Positions 36,389 to 45,803 are shown, counted from the first letter of the stretch. The stretch is 64,000 nt of DNA from Marivita hallyeonensis (GCF_900129875.1 NZ_FQXC01000004.1:372001-436000); one strand, 5' to 3'. Numbers and translations: made by a program. The notes: generated by a model not told the origin, from the letters alone.

Positions 36389-37502
36389 TGCGCCATCAAC
36401 TCGTTGGTCTTGCTATCTCGTTTTTGTTCCTTTGCTTCAGGCGTAGTGTGGGCGATAGTATTCGTTCCTCGTCAAAACGGCCCATATGATCCGTGCGGTT
36501 TTGTTGGCCATCGCCACGGTCGCGAGCCTGGTTGGCTTGCGTTCAAGCAGTCCGATGGCCCATGGGTCGACACGATCTGGATTCACCTTCATCTGTCGCA
36601 GCCGAGCTGTCATTCCTGTGACCAATAGGCGTCGAAGATATCGATCACCCATCTTCGAGATCCTGCCCAGTCTTTCTTTGCCACCGCTGGATCGGTTCAG
36701 CGGCGTCAGACCAAGCCAAGCTGCGAACTCGCGACCGTTCTTGAACTGGCGCGCATCGCCGATCGTTGCTGCTATGGCGGAAGCTGTCACCGGTCCGACG
36801 CCCGGTATAGTTCGAAGCAGGGCCACATGCGGATCTTGCTTTGCCTGAAGACGCATACGCATTTCGTACCAACGGATCCGCAAGTGCAAAGCCACGAGCT
36901 GATTGCTCAAATTTGTCAGCACATCAACTGCAACTTCGGGAATATCTGGGGGGTCGTTGTCCAACACATCTTTTGCGAATTTCACCGCGCTGCCAATTCC
37001 TTGGGCAATCACAATTCCAAATTCGGCGAGCAGACCGCGCAACAAATTGCTGATCTGAGTGCGTTGGCGAACGATGAGATCACGCGCGCGATGAAGGAAC
37101 AGAACGCTTTGTTGCTCTTCCGTTTTGATCGCAACAAACCGCATGGTCGGGCGTGTCACGGCTTCGCAGATCGCTTCGGCATCGGCGGCATCAGATTTGC
37201 CGCGCTTGACGTAAGGCTTCACGTAATTGGCCGGGATCAAACGGACGTCATGCCCGAGTGCGCTCAATTGGCGCGCCCATTAGTGGCTCGAACTGCAAGC
37301 TTCCATTCCTACCAAACAAGCTGGAAGGTTTTCAAAGAAAGCCAAAAGCTGCGCCCGCCTTATCGCGCGATTGAAAACAACATCGCCACTTTCAGCGATG
37401 CCATGGACCTGAAAGATGTTCTTGGCGAGATCTATGCCAATTGTTGTAACCTGCATTGGGTGGCTCCTCTAATAGCAGTTATGACAACTGCATTATGGCG
37501 CA
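36389..37502. mobile_element. IS110-family insertion sequence
   Basis: A transposase gene of the IS110 family is flanked by short inverted repeats, TGCGCCAT at 36389-36396 and ATGGCGCA at 37495-37502, lying 40 and 38 bases outside the gene. Subterminal repeats like this are typical of the IS1111 subgroup, in which true ends lie a few bases further out and no target duplication is made. A palindrome, GCAGTTATGACAACTGC (37475-37491), lies between the transposase start and the right repeat. Exact ends are not certain. Confidence 0.7.
36437..37456 (-). pseudogene. IS110-family transposase, interrupted by an in-frame TAA
   Basis: Read from the ATG at 37456, the frame is 340 codons to the stop at 36437, the normal size for IS110 transposases. 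It has the DEDD N-terminal domain (GIDLAKN, GMEAC, KSDAADAEAI) and the C-terminal Transposase_20 domain (TIPGVGPVTASAIAATIG, SSGGKERLG). Codon 59 is TAA (37280-37282) where relatives have Tyr in a HYWAR motif. The 276-residue downstream frame lacks the first catalytic Asp, so the element is probably inactive. Suppression or a sequence error are alternatives. Confidence 0.85.
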
Positions 37503-37746
37503 TTGCGACGCCGGTTGGAGCAGGAGCCATCCACCCCATCAGGTTTGACGAGCCGCACCGCGGCAATCGGTATGTCGGGTCAACGGCAGGTTTGGGCCGA
37601 AAGGCGCATAGCCCTTGTTTGTTTGCAGCCAAAGGCTTGTCATCTCAACACTTTTGTAAATATGATTTACCATTGGAGCCTTCTACAAAACCACATCGAC
37701 CTCACCATTGGGACGCTGTGCTGTGGCCTCCACATTCTACGGCGGT

Positions 37747-37768
37747 GCCGGGCTGAAGCCCGGACTAC
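37747..37768. repeat. Palindromic element, TGAA loop with CTAC tail (copy 4)
   Basis: CCGGGC at 37748-37753 and GCCCGG at 37758-37763 pair around TGAA, with CTAC at 37765-37768. The surrounding 25 bases (37745-37769) match 14761-14785 with one difference, in the same orientation. Confidence 0.75.
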
Positions 37769-38013
37769 GTGCTGCGGCGTGGCATCGTGGGTGCGGTGGC
37801 CAGACCGCGGGATGGCCATCTGACCGGTGATCGGCGCGCTTTATGGTCGCCACATCCGCGAAAGATCGGAGCTTTGCGCGAGGGACCGCCAAAATGGCCA
37901 GCCCTTGCGGGCGGTCTGGCCATCGCGCGGGCACCTTCGGTGCTATTCCGCGCGGGTCAGACGATGCTTGGGTTATCACATTAGGTAATGGGCGTGTTTT
38001 TGAGCCGGCATGC

Positions 38014-38035
38014 GCCGGGCTGACGCCCGGTCAAC
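38014..38035. repeat. Palindromic element, variant loop and tail (copy 5)
   Basis: GCCGGGC at 38014-38020 faces GCCCGG at 38025-38030 around TGAC; the tail is CAAC instead of CTAC. It directly precedes copy 6. Confidence 0.6.
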
Positions 38036-38039
38036 GGGT

Positions 38040-38062
38040 GGTGGGTTGAAAACCCACCCTAC
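38040..38062. repeat. Palindromic element with GGTGGGTT stem and CTAC tail (copy 6)
   Basis: GGTGGGTT at 38040-38047 and AACCCACC at 38051-38058 form a perfect eight-base stem around GAA, followed by CTAC at 38059-38062. Stem sequence differs from copies 3-5, but loop and tail type are kept. Confidence 0.7.
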
Positions 38063-38162
38063 CCTTTTGATGCATGGTGTGTCAGGACATCTTTGAAAAG
38101 AAGACGCCGACGGTGGTTTGCCGTCTCGGGCTTCGTCACTTTTCAAACCGGCGACATACCGA

Positions 38163-39287
38163 TCACAAAACCTCGTCCACCACGCGCTTTAAGCGCTCGA
38201 CCGTGCCGTCCACGTCGTAGAGCTTATCCAACCCGAACAGCCCCAGTCGGAACGTGCTGAATTCGGGGGGTTCGTCGCATTGGAGGGGGACTCCGGCGGC
38301 GATTTGCATACCTTTGGCGGCGAAGGCGCGGCCGGATTGGATTTCGGGGTCGCTTGTGTAGCTGACGACGACGCCGGGTGCGCCGTAGCCGTCGGCGGCG
38401 ACGGATTTGATGCCTTTGGACTTGAGATGCGCGCGGACGGCGTTGCCGAGGGCCCATTGCTGGTCCTTGAGCTTGTCGAAGCCGTACTCGCGCGTCTCGA
38501 GCATCGTGTCGCGGAAGGCCTTGAGGCCGTCGGTGGGCATGGTGGCGTGGTAGGCGTGGCCGCCGCCCTCGTAGGCCTGCATGATCTGGTGCCATTTCTT
38601 GAGGTCGGTGACGAAGCTGTTGGAGGTGGTGTCCTCCATGCGCGCGACCGCCCGGTCCGACAGCATCACCAGTCCGGCTGACGGGGTCGAGGACCAGCCT
38701 TTCTGCGGGGCGGAGATGAGCACGTCGACGCCCGTGGCTTTCATATCGACCCAGGCGCAGCCCGAGGCGATGCAGTCGAGCACCATGAGCCCGCCGACCT
38801 CGTGCGCGGCGTCGGCCAGGGCTTTCACGTAGTGATCCGGCAGGATGATGCCCGCGCTGGTTTCCACGTGCGGGGCGAAGACGATGTCGGGTTTTTCCTC
38901 GCGGATGCGGGCGGTGACGTCTTCGATGGGCGCAGGGGCGAAGGGCGCTGTGGCCTCGTTGCCGGTCTGGCGGGCCTTCATCACGATGGTCTCACCGCCG
39001 AACTGGCCCGCGTCGAAGATCTGGGACCAGCGGTAGGAGAACCAGCCATTGCGGACGATGAGGCTCTTGGCGCCCTGCCCGAACTGACGTGCGACGGCCT
39101 CCATCCCGTAACTGCCACCGCCGGGGACAAGCACGACAGCGTCGGCGTTGTAGACTTCTTTCAGCATCGACGAGATGTCGGTCATCACCTGCTGAAACGC
39201 CTTGGACATGTGGTTCAGTGACCGGTCGGTGAAGACGACCGAGAATTCTTCGAGACCCGTGGGGTCGACGGTATCGAGCAATGCCAT
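38163..39287 (-). CDS. Class V aminotransferase
   Basis: This 374-residue PLP enzyme belongs to the alanine-glyoxylate/serine-glyoxylate aminotransferase branch. It has PGGGSYGMEAVARQF near residue 55, Asp171 in VLDCIASG, which should contact the PLP ring, and the Schiff-base Lys196 in SAPQKGWSSTPSAGLVML. The family moves amino groups between small amino and keto acids. The ATG at 39287 gives MALLDTVDPTG; the longer frame to 39479 has no family resemblance and was rejected. Confidence 0.88.
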   Translation of the reverse strand: MALLDTVDPTGLEEFSVVFTDRSLNHMSKAFQQVMTDISSMLKEVYNADAVVLVPGGGSYGMEAVARQFGQGAKSLIVRNGWFSYRWSQIFDAGQFGGETIVMKARQTGNEATAPFAPAPIEDVTARIREEKPDIVFAPHVETSAGIILPDHYVKALADAAHEVGGLMVLDCIASGCAWVDMKATGVDVLISAPQKGWSSTPSAGLVMLSDRAVARMEDTTSNSFVTDLKKWHQIMQAYEGGGHAYHATMPTDGLKAFRDTMLETREYGFDKLKDQQWALGNAVRAHLKSKGIKSVAADGYGAPGVVVSYTSDPEIQSGRAFAAKGMQIAAGVPLQCDEPPEFSTFRLGLFGLDKLYDVDGTVERLKRVVDEVL

Positions 39288-39516
39288 TGGGGGTTCCCTC
39301 CCATGTTTTCGCGCACCGGGGTAGCGCGGCGCTGACGGGAAGGCAAAGTCTACTTCGGTATACGGCACCCGAAATCGCAGCACGCGGGTCGCCGATGCGC
39401 GCGATGCGCCGCGTTTCGGAAATCGCGCCGCGCCGGACGCCCGTGGCAGCCACGCTGCGCATTTTGCCCGAAATATCACAGCCTTGGATGTTTTTGCGAG
39501 CGTGCTTTCCCTTTTG

Positions 39517-39531
39517 TTAACGAACGGTTAA
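39517..39531. promoter_or_regulatory. CtrA-type box TTAA-N7-TTAA
   Basis: TTAA at 39517-39520 and TTAA at 39528-39531 are separated by exactly seven bases (CGAACGG), the full consensus for the alphaproteobacterial cell-cycle regulator CtrA. It lies 48 bases before the Hint-domain gene. The sequence is also a near palindrome, GTTAACGAACGGTTAAC. Confidence 0.7.
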
Positions 39532-39578
39532 CGTCTCGAAAAACGAGCGGAGGCACAGATCCTCCCGGGTAGAGCAGT

Positions 39579-40673
39579 ATGGCGACCACCACCCTTCTTT
39601 TGAACGGGTTCAGTATCGTGGGGAATCCGCAGTCGAATTCCAACGCCTCAAATGGCGGGGAATTCATGCTGCATGATGGCGATGCGGTGTGGGACAGCAA
39701 TGATATCGTTGCGTTTGTCGTCGACAATGTAACGGTCAACGGGGTGCTGACCGATAACTCGGTCGTCACGCAGATCATCGTCTATGACAACGCGTCCGAC
39801 TATTACAACGACATCGCCAAATACACCTATACCGGCTCGGGCGACATCGATGACGGTCGCAACAACATGGGCGACCGGTATATCGAGTTCGACGCGTCCG
39901 GGCTGACCTCGACCGATGCGGGTGCGCCGGTTCTGGGCGAGTTGGCAGCGATTGCGGGGGTGGACATTCTGGGCACGCTTGCCTCGACCACCGGGCCGCT
40001 GGAAGTCCCTACAAACGAAGACATCGACATCAACGATGACGGACAGATCACCGGGGAAGAAGCGGCGGATGGCGCGTTTTCTTCGACCATCGCGGACGGG
40101 CTTCTGGTGATCTGCTTTGCCCGGGGGACGCTGATCGAGACGCCGGACGGACCACGTTTTATCGAGACGCTGCGCGAAGGCGATGCGGTGACGACGCTGG
40201 ACGCTGGCGCGCAGGACATCACCTGGATCGGGCATGTGCGCGTTCCGGGCACCGGAGTGAACACTCCTATCCGGATCCGTGCGGGCGCGTTGGGTAATGT
40301 GCGCGATCTTTGGGTGTCGCCCAATCACCGGATGCTGGTGCGCGGCACCGTGGCGGAGCTTTTGTTCGGAGAGCCGGAGGTCTTGGTGGCGGCCAAGCAT
40401 CTGGTCGACGGGGAGCGTATCTTCGAAGAGCCGCGCGAGATGGTGGAGTACTGGCATTTCCTTTGCCACGGTCATCAGTTGGTGTTCGCCGAAGGCTGTG
40501 CCTCCGAGACGCTTTATCCCGGGCAAGTGGCGATGCAGAGCATTGCAGAAGAGGATCGGGACGAGATCCTCGGCTTGTTGCCGGATGTGAGCGGCGCAGT
40601 CTGCCCCGGTCCCATGGCGCGGTACACGCTGAAGCGGCACGAGGCGAAGGCGCTATTGACGGTGGCGGCTTAG
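39579..40673 (+). CDS. Hint (hedgehog/intein) domain protein
   Basis: This 364-residue protein has an N-terminal acidic, beta-rich region and an EF-hand-like calcium loop (Asp150, Asn152, Asp154, Gly155, Glu161). A Hint_2 domain follows, starting at Cys179 in CFARGTLIETPDG, with SPNHRMLV downstream. Such proteins are common in Rhodobacteraceae and are thought to be secreted by type I systems and possibly self-processed at the Cys. There is no signal peptide, consistent with type I export. A CtrA-type box lies upstream. Confidence 0.85.
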   Translation: MATTTLLLNGFSIVGNPQSNSNASNGGEFMLHDGDAVWDSNDIVAFVVDNVTVNGVLTDNSVVTQIIVYDNASDYYNDIAKYTYTGSGDIDDGRNNMGDRYIEFDASGLTSTDAGAPVLGELAAIAGVDILGTLASTTGPLEVPTNEDIDINDDGQITGEEAADGAFSSTIADGLLVICFARGTLIETPDGPRFIETLREGDAVTTLDAGAQDITWIGHVRVPGTGVNTPIRIRAGALGNVRDLWVSPNHRMLVRGTVAELLFGEPEVLVAAKHLVDGERIFEEPREMVEYWHFLCHGHQLVFAEGCASETLYPGQVAMQSIAEEDRDEILGLLPDVSGAVCPGPMARYTLKRHEAKALLTVAA

Positions 40674-40687
40674 GTCGGACCTGTCAG

Positions 40688-41146
40688 TCAGCCGATCGGA
40701 CCCGGCAGGCGTTCTTCGGAGAGCAGCACGTTGGCGTCGATATTGCCGACGCCCGGCAGCGTCATGATGCGGCGGCGGAGGACTCGTTCGAAATCGGCGA
40801 TATCGCGGGCGACCACGCGAAGGCGGTAGTCGTAGGCCCCGAGTACGTGTTCGACGGTTTGCACTTCGGGGATGGCGGTCACGGCGCGTTCGAAGTCTTC
40901 GAGGCTGACGCGGCCCTTTGTGGCGAGTTTGACGCCAAGGAAGACGGTGACCGAGAAGCCGAGCGCTTCGCGGTCCAGATCGAGGCGTTGGCCGCGGAAA
41001 ATGCCCGCGTCCTTGAGGCGCTTGAGGCGGCGCCATGCAGCGGGCTGGCTCAGGCCAAGCTGGCGCCCCAGTGCGCCCGCAGAGAGGAGCGCATCGGCGG
41101 CCACGGCGCGGATCATGGCGCGGTCGGTATCGTCGAGGTCGATCAT
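40688..41146 (-). CDS. Lrp/AsnC-family regulator
   Basis: This 152-residue protein has the AsnC HTH (DDTDRAMIRAVAADALLSAG, GLSQPAAWRRLKRLKDAG) and a RAM ligand-binding domain with VEHVLGAYDYRLRVVARD and MTLPGVGNIDANVLL. The start at 41146 overlaps the stop of the second Lrp-type gene by four bases, so both are made from one mRNA. It probably senses an amino acid and, given its position, may control ilvC. Confidence 0.92.
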   Translation of the reverse strand: MIDLDDTDRAMIRAVAADALLSAGALGRQLGLSQPAAWRRLKRLKDAGIFRGQRLDLDREALGFSVTVFLGVKLATKGRVSLEDFERAVTAIPEVQTVEHVLGAYDYRLRVVARDIADFERVLRRRIMTLPGVGNIDANVLLSEERLPGPIG

Positions 41147-41598
41147 AGCGGCAGTGTCTCGTCGAACTTGACGCGGGAGACGTGCATGAGCGCTTCGATA
41201 TCTGCGATATGCGGCAGGGTCAGGAGCTTGTCCCGGTACACTTCCTGGTAATGCGGCATGTCGCGGGCAATGACCGAAAGGCGCGCGTCTACCTGGCCGA
41301 GGAAGGTTTGCGCCTCGATCACTTCGGGGATTTTGCGCGCCTGCGCGAGGAATTCGTCGAATGCGCGCGGTTGGGTTTTGTCGAGTTGCACGCGCAGAGA
41401 CACCTCGACCGTGTATCCAAGGGAGGGCCAATTGATGACCGAGCGCACGGCGCGGATCACACCAGCTGCGCGCATCTTGTCGAGACGTCGCGCTAGTGTT
41501 GTGGGCGTCACCCCTGCCCTGTCGGCGAGATCTGCGGTGGGCAGATCGGGCGCGGCCTGAAACTGGCGCAGGATTCGGAGATCGGTGGGATCGAGCAT
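41143..41598 (-). CDS. Lrp/AsnC-family regulator
   Basis: This 151-residue protein has the HTH MLDPTDLRILRQFQ and GVTPTTLARRLDKMRAAGVI, and a RAM domain with FLGQVDARLSVIARDM and LTLPHIADIEALMHVS. It is the first gene of a two-regulator operon divergent from ilvC, with a 132-bp gap. The two Lrp-type proteins differ enough to be separate subunits, so they may form heteromers. Confidence 0.92.
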   Translation of the reverse strand: MLDPTDLRILRQFQAAPDLPTADLADRAGVTPTTLARRLDKMRAAGVIRAVRSVINWPSLGYTVEVSLRVQLDKTQPRAFDEFLAQARKIPEVIEAQTFLGQVDARLSVIARDMPHYQEVYRDKLLTLPHIADIEALMHVSRVKFDETLPL

Positions 41599-41631
41599 GA
41601 ATTCGGCGTAACATGCGAGGCACGCGAATGA

Positions 41632-42753
<1,122 letters not shown>

Positions 42754-42782
42754 TCGGCAAAGATCAGCATTTCATGCTCTGG

Positions 42783-42810
42783 GGGCGGTCGCGAGGGGCC
42801 GCCCTTTTTT
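42783..42810 (+). terminator. Terminator downstream of ilvC
   Basis: GGGCGG at 42783-42788 pairs with CCGCCC at 42799-42804, followed by six Ts. It ends the ilvC transcript, 30 bases after the stop. Confidence 0.85.
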
Positions 42811-42840
42811 CGTGTCGCATGGGCTGCGCCCATCCGATCC

Positions 42841-42894
42841 GTGGGGGGCTCTGCCCCCCACACCCCCCGAGATATTTCTGGCCGGAAGAAATGC
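42841..42894. repeat. Rhodobacteraceae-type intergenic palindrome (GGGGGGC-TCT-GCCCCCC)
   Basis: GTGGGGGGC at 42841-42849 and GCCCCCCAC at 42853-42861 form a perfect nine-base stem. It is followed by CCCCCCGAGATATTTCTGG and AAGAAATG. This type of GC-rich hairpin with an AGATATTT...GAAGAA tail is familiar from many Rhodobacteraceae genomes. It lies between the convergent ilvC and FAD dehydrogenase genes and may act as a terminator for the latter. Confidence 0.65.
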
Positions 42895-42898
42895 CGGG

Positions 42899-44557
42899 TC
42901 AGGCGATCCTGTCGCTGCGCCCTGCAGCGCGACCCGAGAAGAGGCAGCCGCCGAGGAAGGTGCCTTCGAGGGCGTTGTAGCCATGGTAGCCGCCACCGCC
43001 GAACCCCGCGACCTCGCCCGCGGCGAAGAGGCCGGGGATGGGCTGACCTTGCACGTCGAGCATCTGGCTTTGCAGGTTGGTGTGCAGACCACCGAGCGAT
43101 TTGCGGGTGAGCAGGTTGAGTTTCACCGCGATCAGAGGACCGTTTGCGGGGTCGAGGATCTTGTGCGGTTTCGCGGTGCGGATCAGGCGGTCACCGCGGT
43201 AGTTGCGGGCGGCGTGGATCGCCATGATCTGGGCGTCCTTGGAGAACGGGTTGTCGATCTGCGCGTCGCGCGCTTCGATCTGGGCGCGCAGCTGAGCCTC
43301 GTCTATGAGGTTGCCACCTGCGATCTGGTTCATCCCTCGGGTGAGAGTGGTGAGGTCATTTGCGACGACGAAATCCTCACCGCGTTCCTTGAAGGCCTCC
43401 ACCGGGTCGGTGGCGCGGGATCCGGACAGGATGCGCTGACGGAGAACTTCGATCCACTTGCCGGAGGTGAAATCGGGGTTCTGTTCGGAGCCGGAGAGCG
43501 CGAATTCCTTCTTGATGATCTTCTGGGTGAGGATGAACCAGCTGTAATCGAAGCCCGTGTCGAGGATCAGCTTGAACGTGCCGAGGCTGTCGAACCCGGG
43601 CAGTGCGGGGGGCGGGAAGCGGTTGCCTTTTGCGTCAAACCACATGGAGCTTGGCCCCGGCAGGATGCGGATGCCATGGGCGGGCCAGATCGGGGCCCAG
43701 TTTTTCACCCCTTCGGTGTAGAACCAGAGGCGGTCCTTGTTGATGGTCTGGGCGCCGGTCGCTTCGGCGATGTCGAGCATGCGGCCATCGACATGCGCGG
43801 GGACGCCCGAGAGCATCTGTTTCGGTGGGGGGCCGAGGCGGTCGGTGGGCCAGTGTTTGCGGACAAGGTCGAAATTGCCGCCGATGCCGCCTGAGGTGAC
43901 GATCACGCTTGGGGCGGTGAGGGTGAAATCGCCAACGGGGGTGCGGTTGGTCTCTGCCCCCTGCTCTGCCGGGTCATCTGCAAGGATCGTGCCGGAAACG
44001 CCTGTGGCGGCGCCGTTCGCCATCTCGATCCGGTCGACCCGATGGCGGAAGCTGAACGAGATACGACCCGTCGTCTCGTGCGCCTTGCAGCGTGCAATGA
44101 ACGGGGCGAGGACACCGGGGCCAGTGCCCCAGGTGATGTGAAAGCGCGGGACGGAATTGCCGTGACCGTTGGCGAAACCGCCGCCGCGTTCGGCCCAGCC
44201 GACCACCGGGAACCAGCGCATGCCGAGGCCGTGCAGCCACGGTCGCATCTCTGTGCTGGCGAAGTCGAGATAGGCTTCGGCCCACTGGCGCGGCAGGTCG
44301 TCCTCTGGGCGGTCGAACTGGGCGGAGCCCATCCAGTCATTCGCGGCCAGCGCGCGGCTGTCGCGGATGCCCATGCGGCGCTGCTCGGGGGTGTCGACCA
44401 TGAAGAGGCCGCCAAGCGACCAGTGCGCCTGACCGCCAAGGTTCTGCGGGCCTTCCTGATCGACAAGGATAACCGTCTTGCCCCGGTCAGCGAGTTCGTG
44501 CGCCGCGACGAGACCCGCGAGTCCCGCACCCACGATGATAGCGTCTGCCTGATCCAT
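42899..44557 (-). CDS. FAD-binding dehydrogenase (fumarate reductase/KstD-like)
   Basis: This 552-residue flavoprotein has the FAD dinucleotide fold AIIVGAGLAGLVAAHELADRG at residues 6-26, and a C-terminal second FAD contact LFAAGEVAGFGGGGYHGYNALEG. It is of the FAD_binding_2 type, related to ketosteroid dehydrogenases and flavocytochrome c. The substrate is unknown. The ATG at 44557 follows GGGGAGG; the longer frame from 44605 is not needed. Confidence 0.88.
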   Translation of the reverse strand: MDQADAIIVGAGLAGLVAAHELADRGKTVILVDQEGPQNLGGQAHWSLGGLFMVDTPEQRRMGIRDSRALAANDWMGSAQFDRPEDDLPRQWAEAYLDFASTEMRPWLHGLGMRWFPVVGWAERGGGFANGHGNSVPRFHITWGTGPGVLAPFIARCKAHETTGRISFSFRHRVDRIEMANGAATGVSGTILADDPAEQGAETNRTPVGDFTLTAPSVIVTSGGIGGNFDLVRKHWPTDRLGPPPKQMLSGVPAHVDGRMLDIAEATGAQTINKDRLWFYTEGVKNWAPIWPAHGIRILPGPSSMWFDAKGNRFPPPALPGFDSLGTFKLILDTGFDYSWFILTQKIIKKEFALSGSEQNPDFTSGKWIEVLRQRILSGSRATDPVEAFKERGEDFVVANDLTTLTRGMNQIAGGNLIDEAQLRAQIEARDAQIDNPFSKDAQIMAIHAARNYRGDRLIRTAKPHKILDPANGPLIAVKLNLLTRKSLGGLHTNLQSQMLDVQGQPIPGLFAAGEVAGFGGGGYHGYNALEGTFLGGCLFSGRAAGRSDRIA

Positions 44558-44649
44558 GTCTGCGCCTCCCCGAAAGAGTGTCACAGGGACAGGCGGCAGA
44601 TGCAATTATGACGCCTCGGCACTTCGCGGCCGGGCGCACTTGGAACAGG

Positions 44650-44733
44650 TTACATGTCGTCTTTCAACTGGATCACACACCAGGCCAACAGGGCGATCAG
44701 AATGGCGATGGGCAGAATGAAAAACGCGTCCAT
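44650..44733 (-). CDS. Very small membrane protein (27 aa)
   Basis: A 28-codon frame encodes MDAFFILPIAILIALLAWCV followed by IQLKDDM. It is one membrane helix with acidic residues at both ends. A strong GAGGAGG ribosome-binding site sits six bases before the ATG. Size, composition and start signal fit a real small membrane subunit or regulator; no family was recognised. It lies upstream of the FAD dehydrogenase on the same strand. Confidence 0.55.
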   Translation of the reverse strand: MDAFFILPIAILIALLAWCVIQLKDDM

Positions 44734-44873
44734 GGGGTCCTCCTCGGGGTCTTGCATCTGGCGCGGGTGTTGCCGCCCGGGTGCCAGTTGCCTACAGAGC
44801 TAAGGACTCTCTGACCGGTTGCAATGATTTGCGCCACGTTTGGGGGCATCCCGACACTTGGTGCCACTTATTT

Positions 44874-45803
44874 ATGCAAACGCAACCCGACATCACGCCC
44901 GCGAACTGGGCCATGGTCGCGATCCTTGGGCTTGTCTGGGGTGCGACCTTTCTGTTCATCGAACTGGCCCTGGAGGGGATCACGCCGTTCTGGCTGGCGG
45001 CGGCGCGGATCGGGTTTGCCGCGGTGCTGACGACCGCTGTCTGGCTCTGGCGCGGAGGCCGTGTGTTCCTGACCGAGGTCTCGGCGTGGCGCATGCTGGC
45101 GCTGGCGGGGGTGATCAATTCGGCCATTCCGTTCATGCTTTTGAGCTGGGGGCAGCAGACGGTGACCTCGGGCTTTGCGGGCGTGTCGATGGCGGCCGTG
45201 GCCTTGATCGTGTTGCCGCTGGCGCATCTCTTCGTGCCCGGAGAGCGGTTGACGCTGCGGCGTCTGCTGGGCTTTGGCATCGGCTTTGCCGGGGTCACCG
45301 TGCTTTTGGGTGGACAGGTTTTCGAGTCGACCGGCGATCCGTTGGAGCCGTTTGGACGGCTGGCCTGCCTCGGGGCGGCCACGTGCTATGCGGTGAGTTC
45401 GATCATGGTGCGCCGCCTGCCACCTGTGGACCCGTTTGGGCTGGCAGCGTTGGCGCTCGTGTTCGGGTCGCTGCTGGTCATCCCGGCGGCGGTGGTTGTC
45501 GAAGGCGCGCCGGTGATGCCGGACGGGCGGACGCTTTGGGTGGTGGCGATCCTCGGATTGATCCCGACGGCGGGGGCGAACCTCTTGCGGATCTTCGTGA
45601 TCCGCAGCGCAGGACCGGTCTTCATGTCACTGGTGAACTACCAGGTGCCGATGTGGTCGGTGATGCTTGGGATCTTGATCCTTGGGGAGCCGTTCAAACC
45701 GATCCTGTTGCTCGCCATGGCGCTGATCCTCAGCGGATTGTTCATCAGCCAGTGGGGCGCATTGAAGCGATTGTTCGGGCGGGACGCTACTCCCAGCAGC
45801 TGA
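44874..45803 (+). CDS. EamA/DMT-family permease
   Basis: This 309-residue protein has ten predicted membrane segments in two EamA repeats, with NWAMVAILGLVWGATFLFIE in the first and CLGAATCYAVSSIMVRR at the start of the second. It probably exports metabolites or amino acids. The ATG at 44874 is chosen over an upstream in-frame start at 44781. Its 3' end overlaps the convergent protease-like gene by 17 bases. Confidence 0.88.
   Translation: MQTQPDITPANWAMVAILGLVWGATFLFIELALEGITPFWLAAARIGFAAVLTTAVWLWRGGRVFLTEVSAWRMLALAGVINSAIPFMLLSWGQQTVTSGFAGVSMAAVALIVLPLAHLFVPGERLTLRRLLGFGIGFAGVTVLLGGQVFESTGDPLEPFGRLACLGAATCYAVSSIMVRRLPPVDPFGLAALALVFGSLLVIPAAVVVEGAPVMPDGRTLWVVAILGLIPTAGANLLRIFVIRSAGPVFMSLVNYQVPMWSVMLGILILGEPFKPILLLAMALILSGLFISQWGALKRLFGRDATPSS

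Larger units (their letters stand above)
37507..38162. other. Gene-free stretch with several palindromes
   Basis: No gene is supported in these 656 bases. Besides the three short palindromic elements listed separately, an 11-base inverted repeat, GGCCAGACCGC at 37798-37808 and GCGGTCTGGCC at 37911-37921, encloses about 100 bases. A small GCACC-TTC-GGTGC hairpin lies close behind it. Much of this may be structured repeat DNA between the IS element and the aminotransferase gene. Confidence 0.5.

Noticed and set aside
35854-36399. 181-codon minus-strand frame beside the IS element
   Set aside because: No ribosome-binding site, no domain, and it overlaps tctB.
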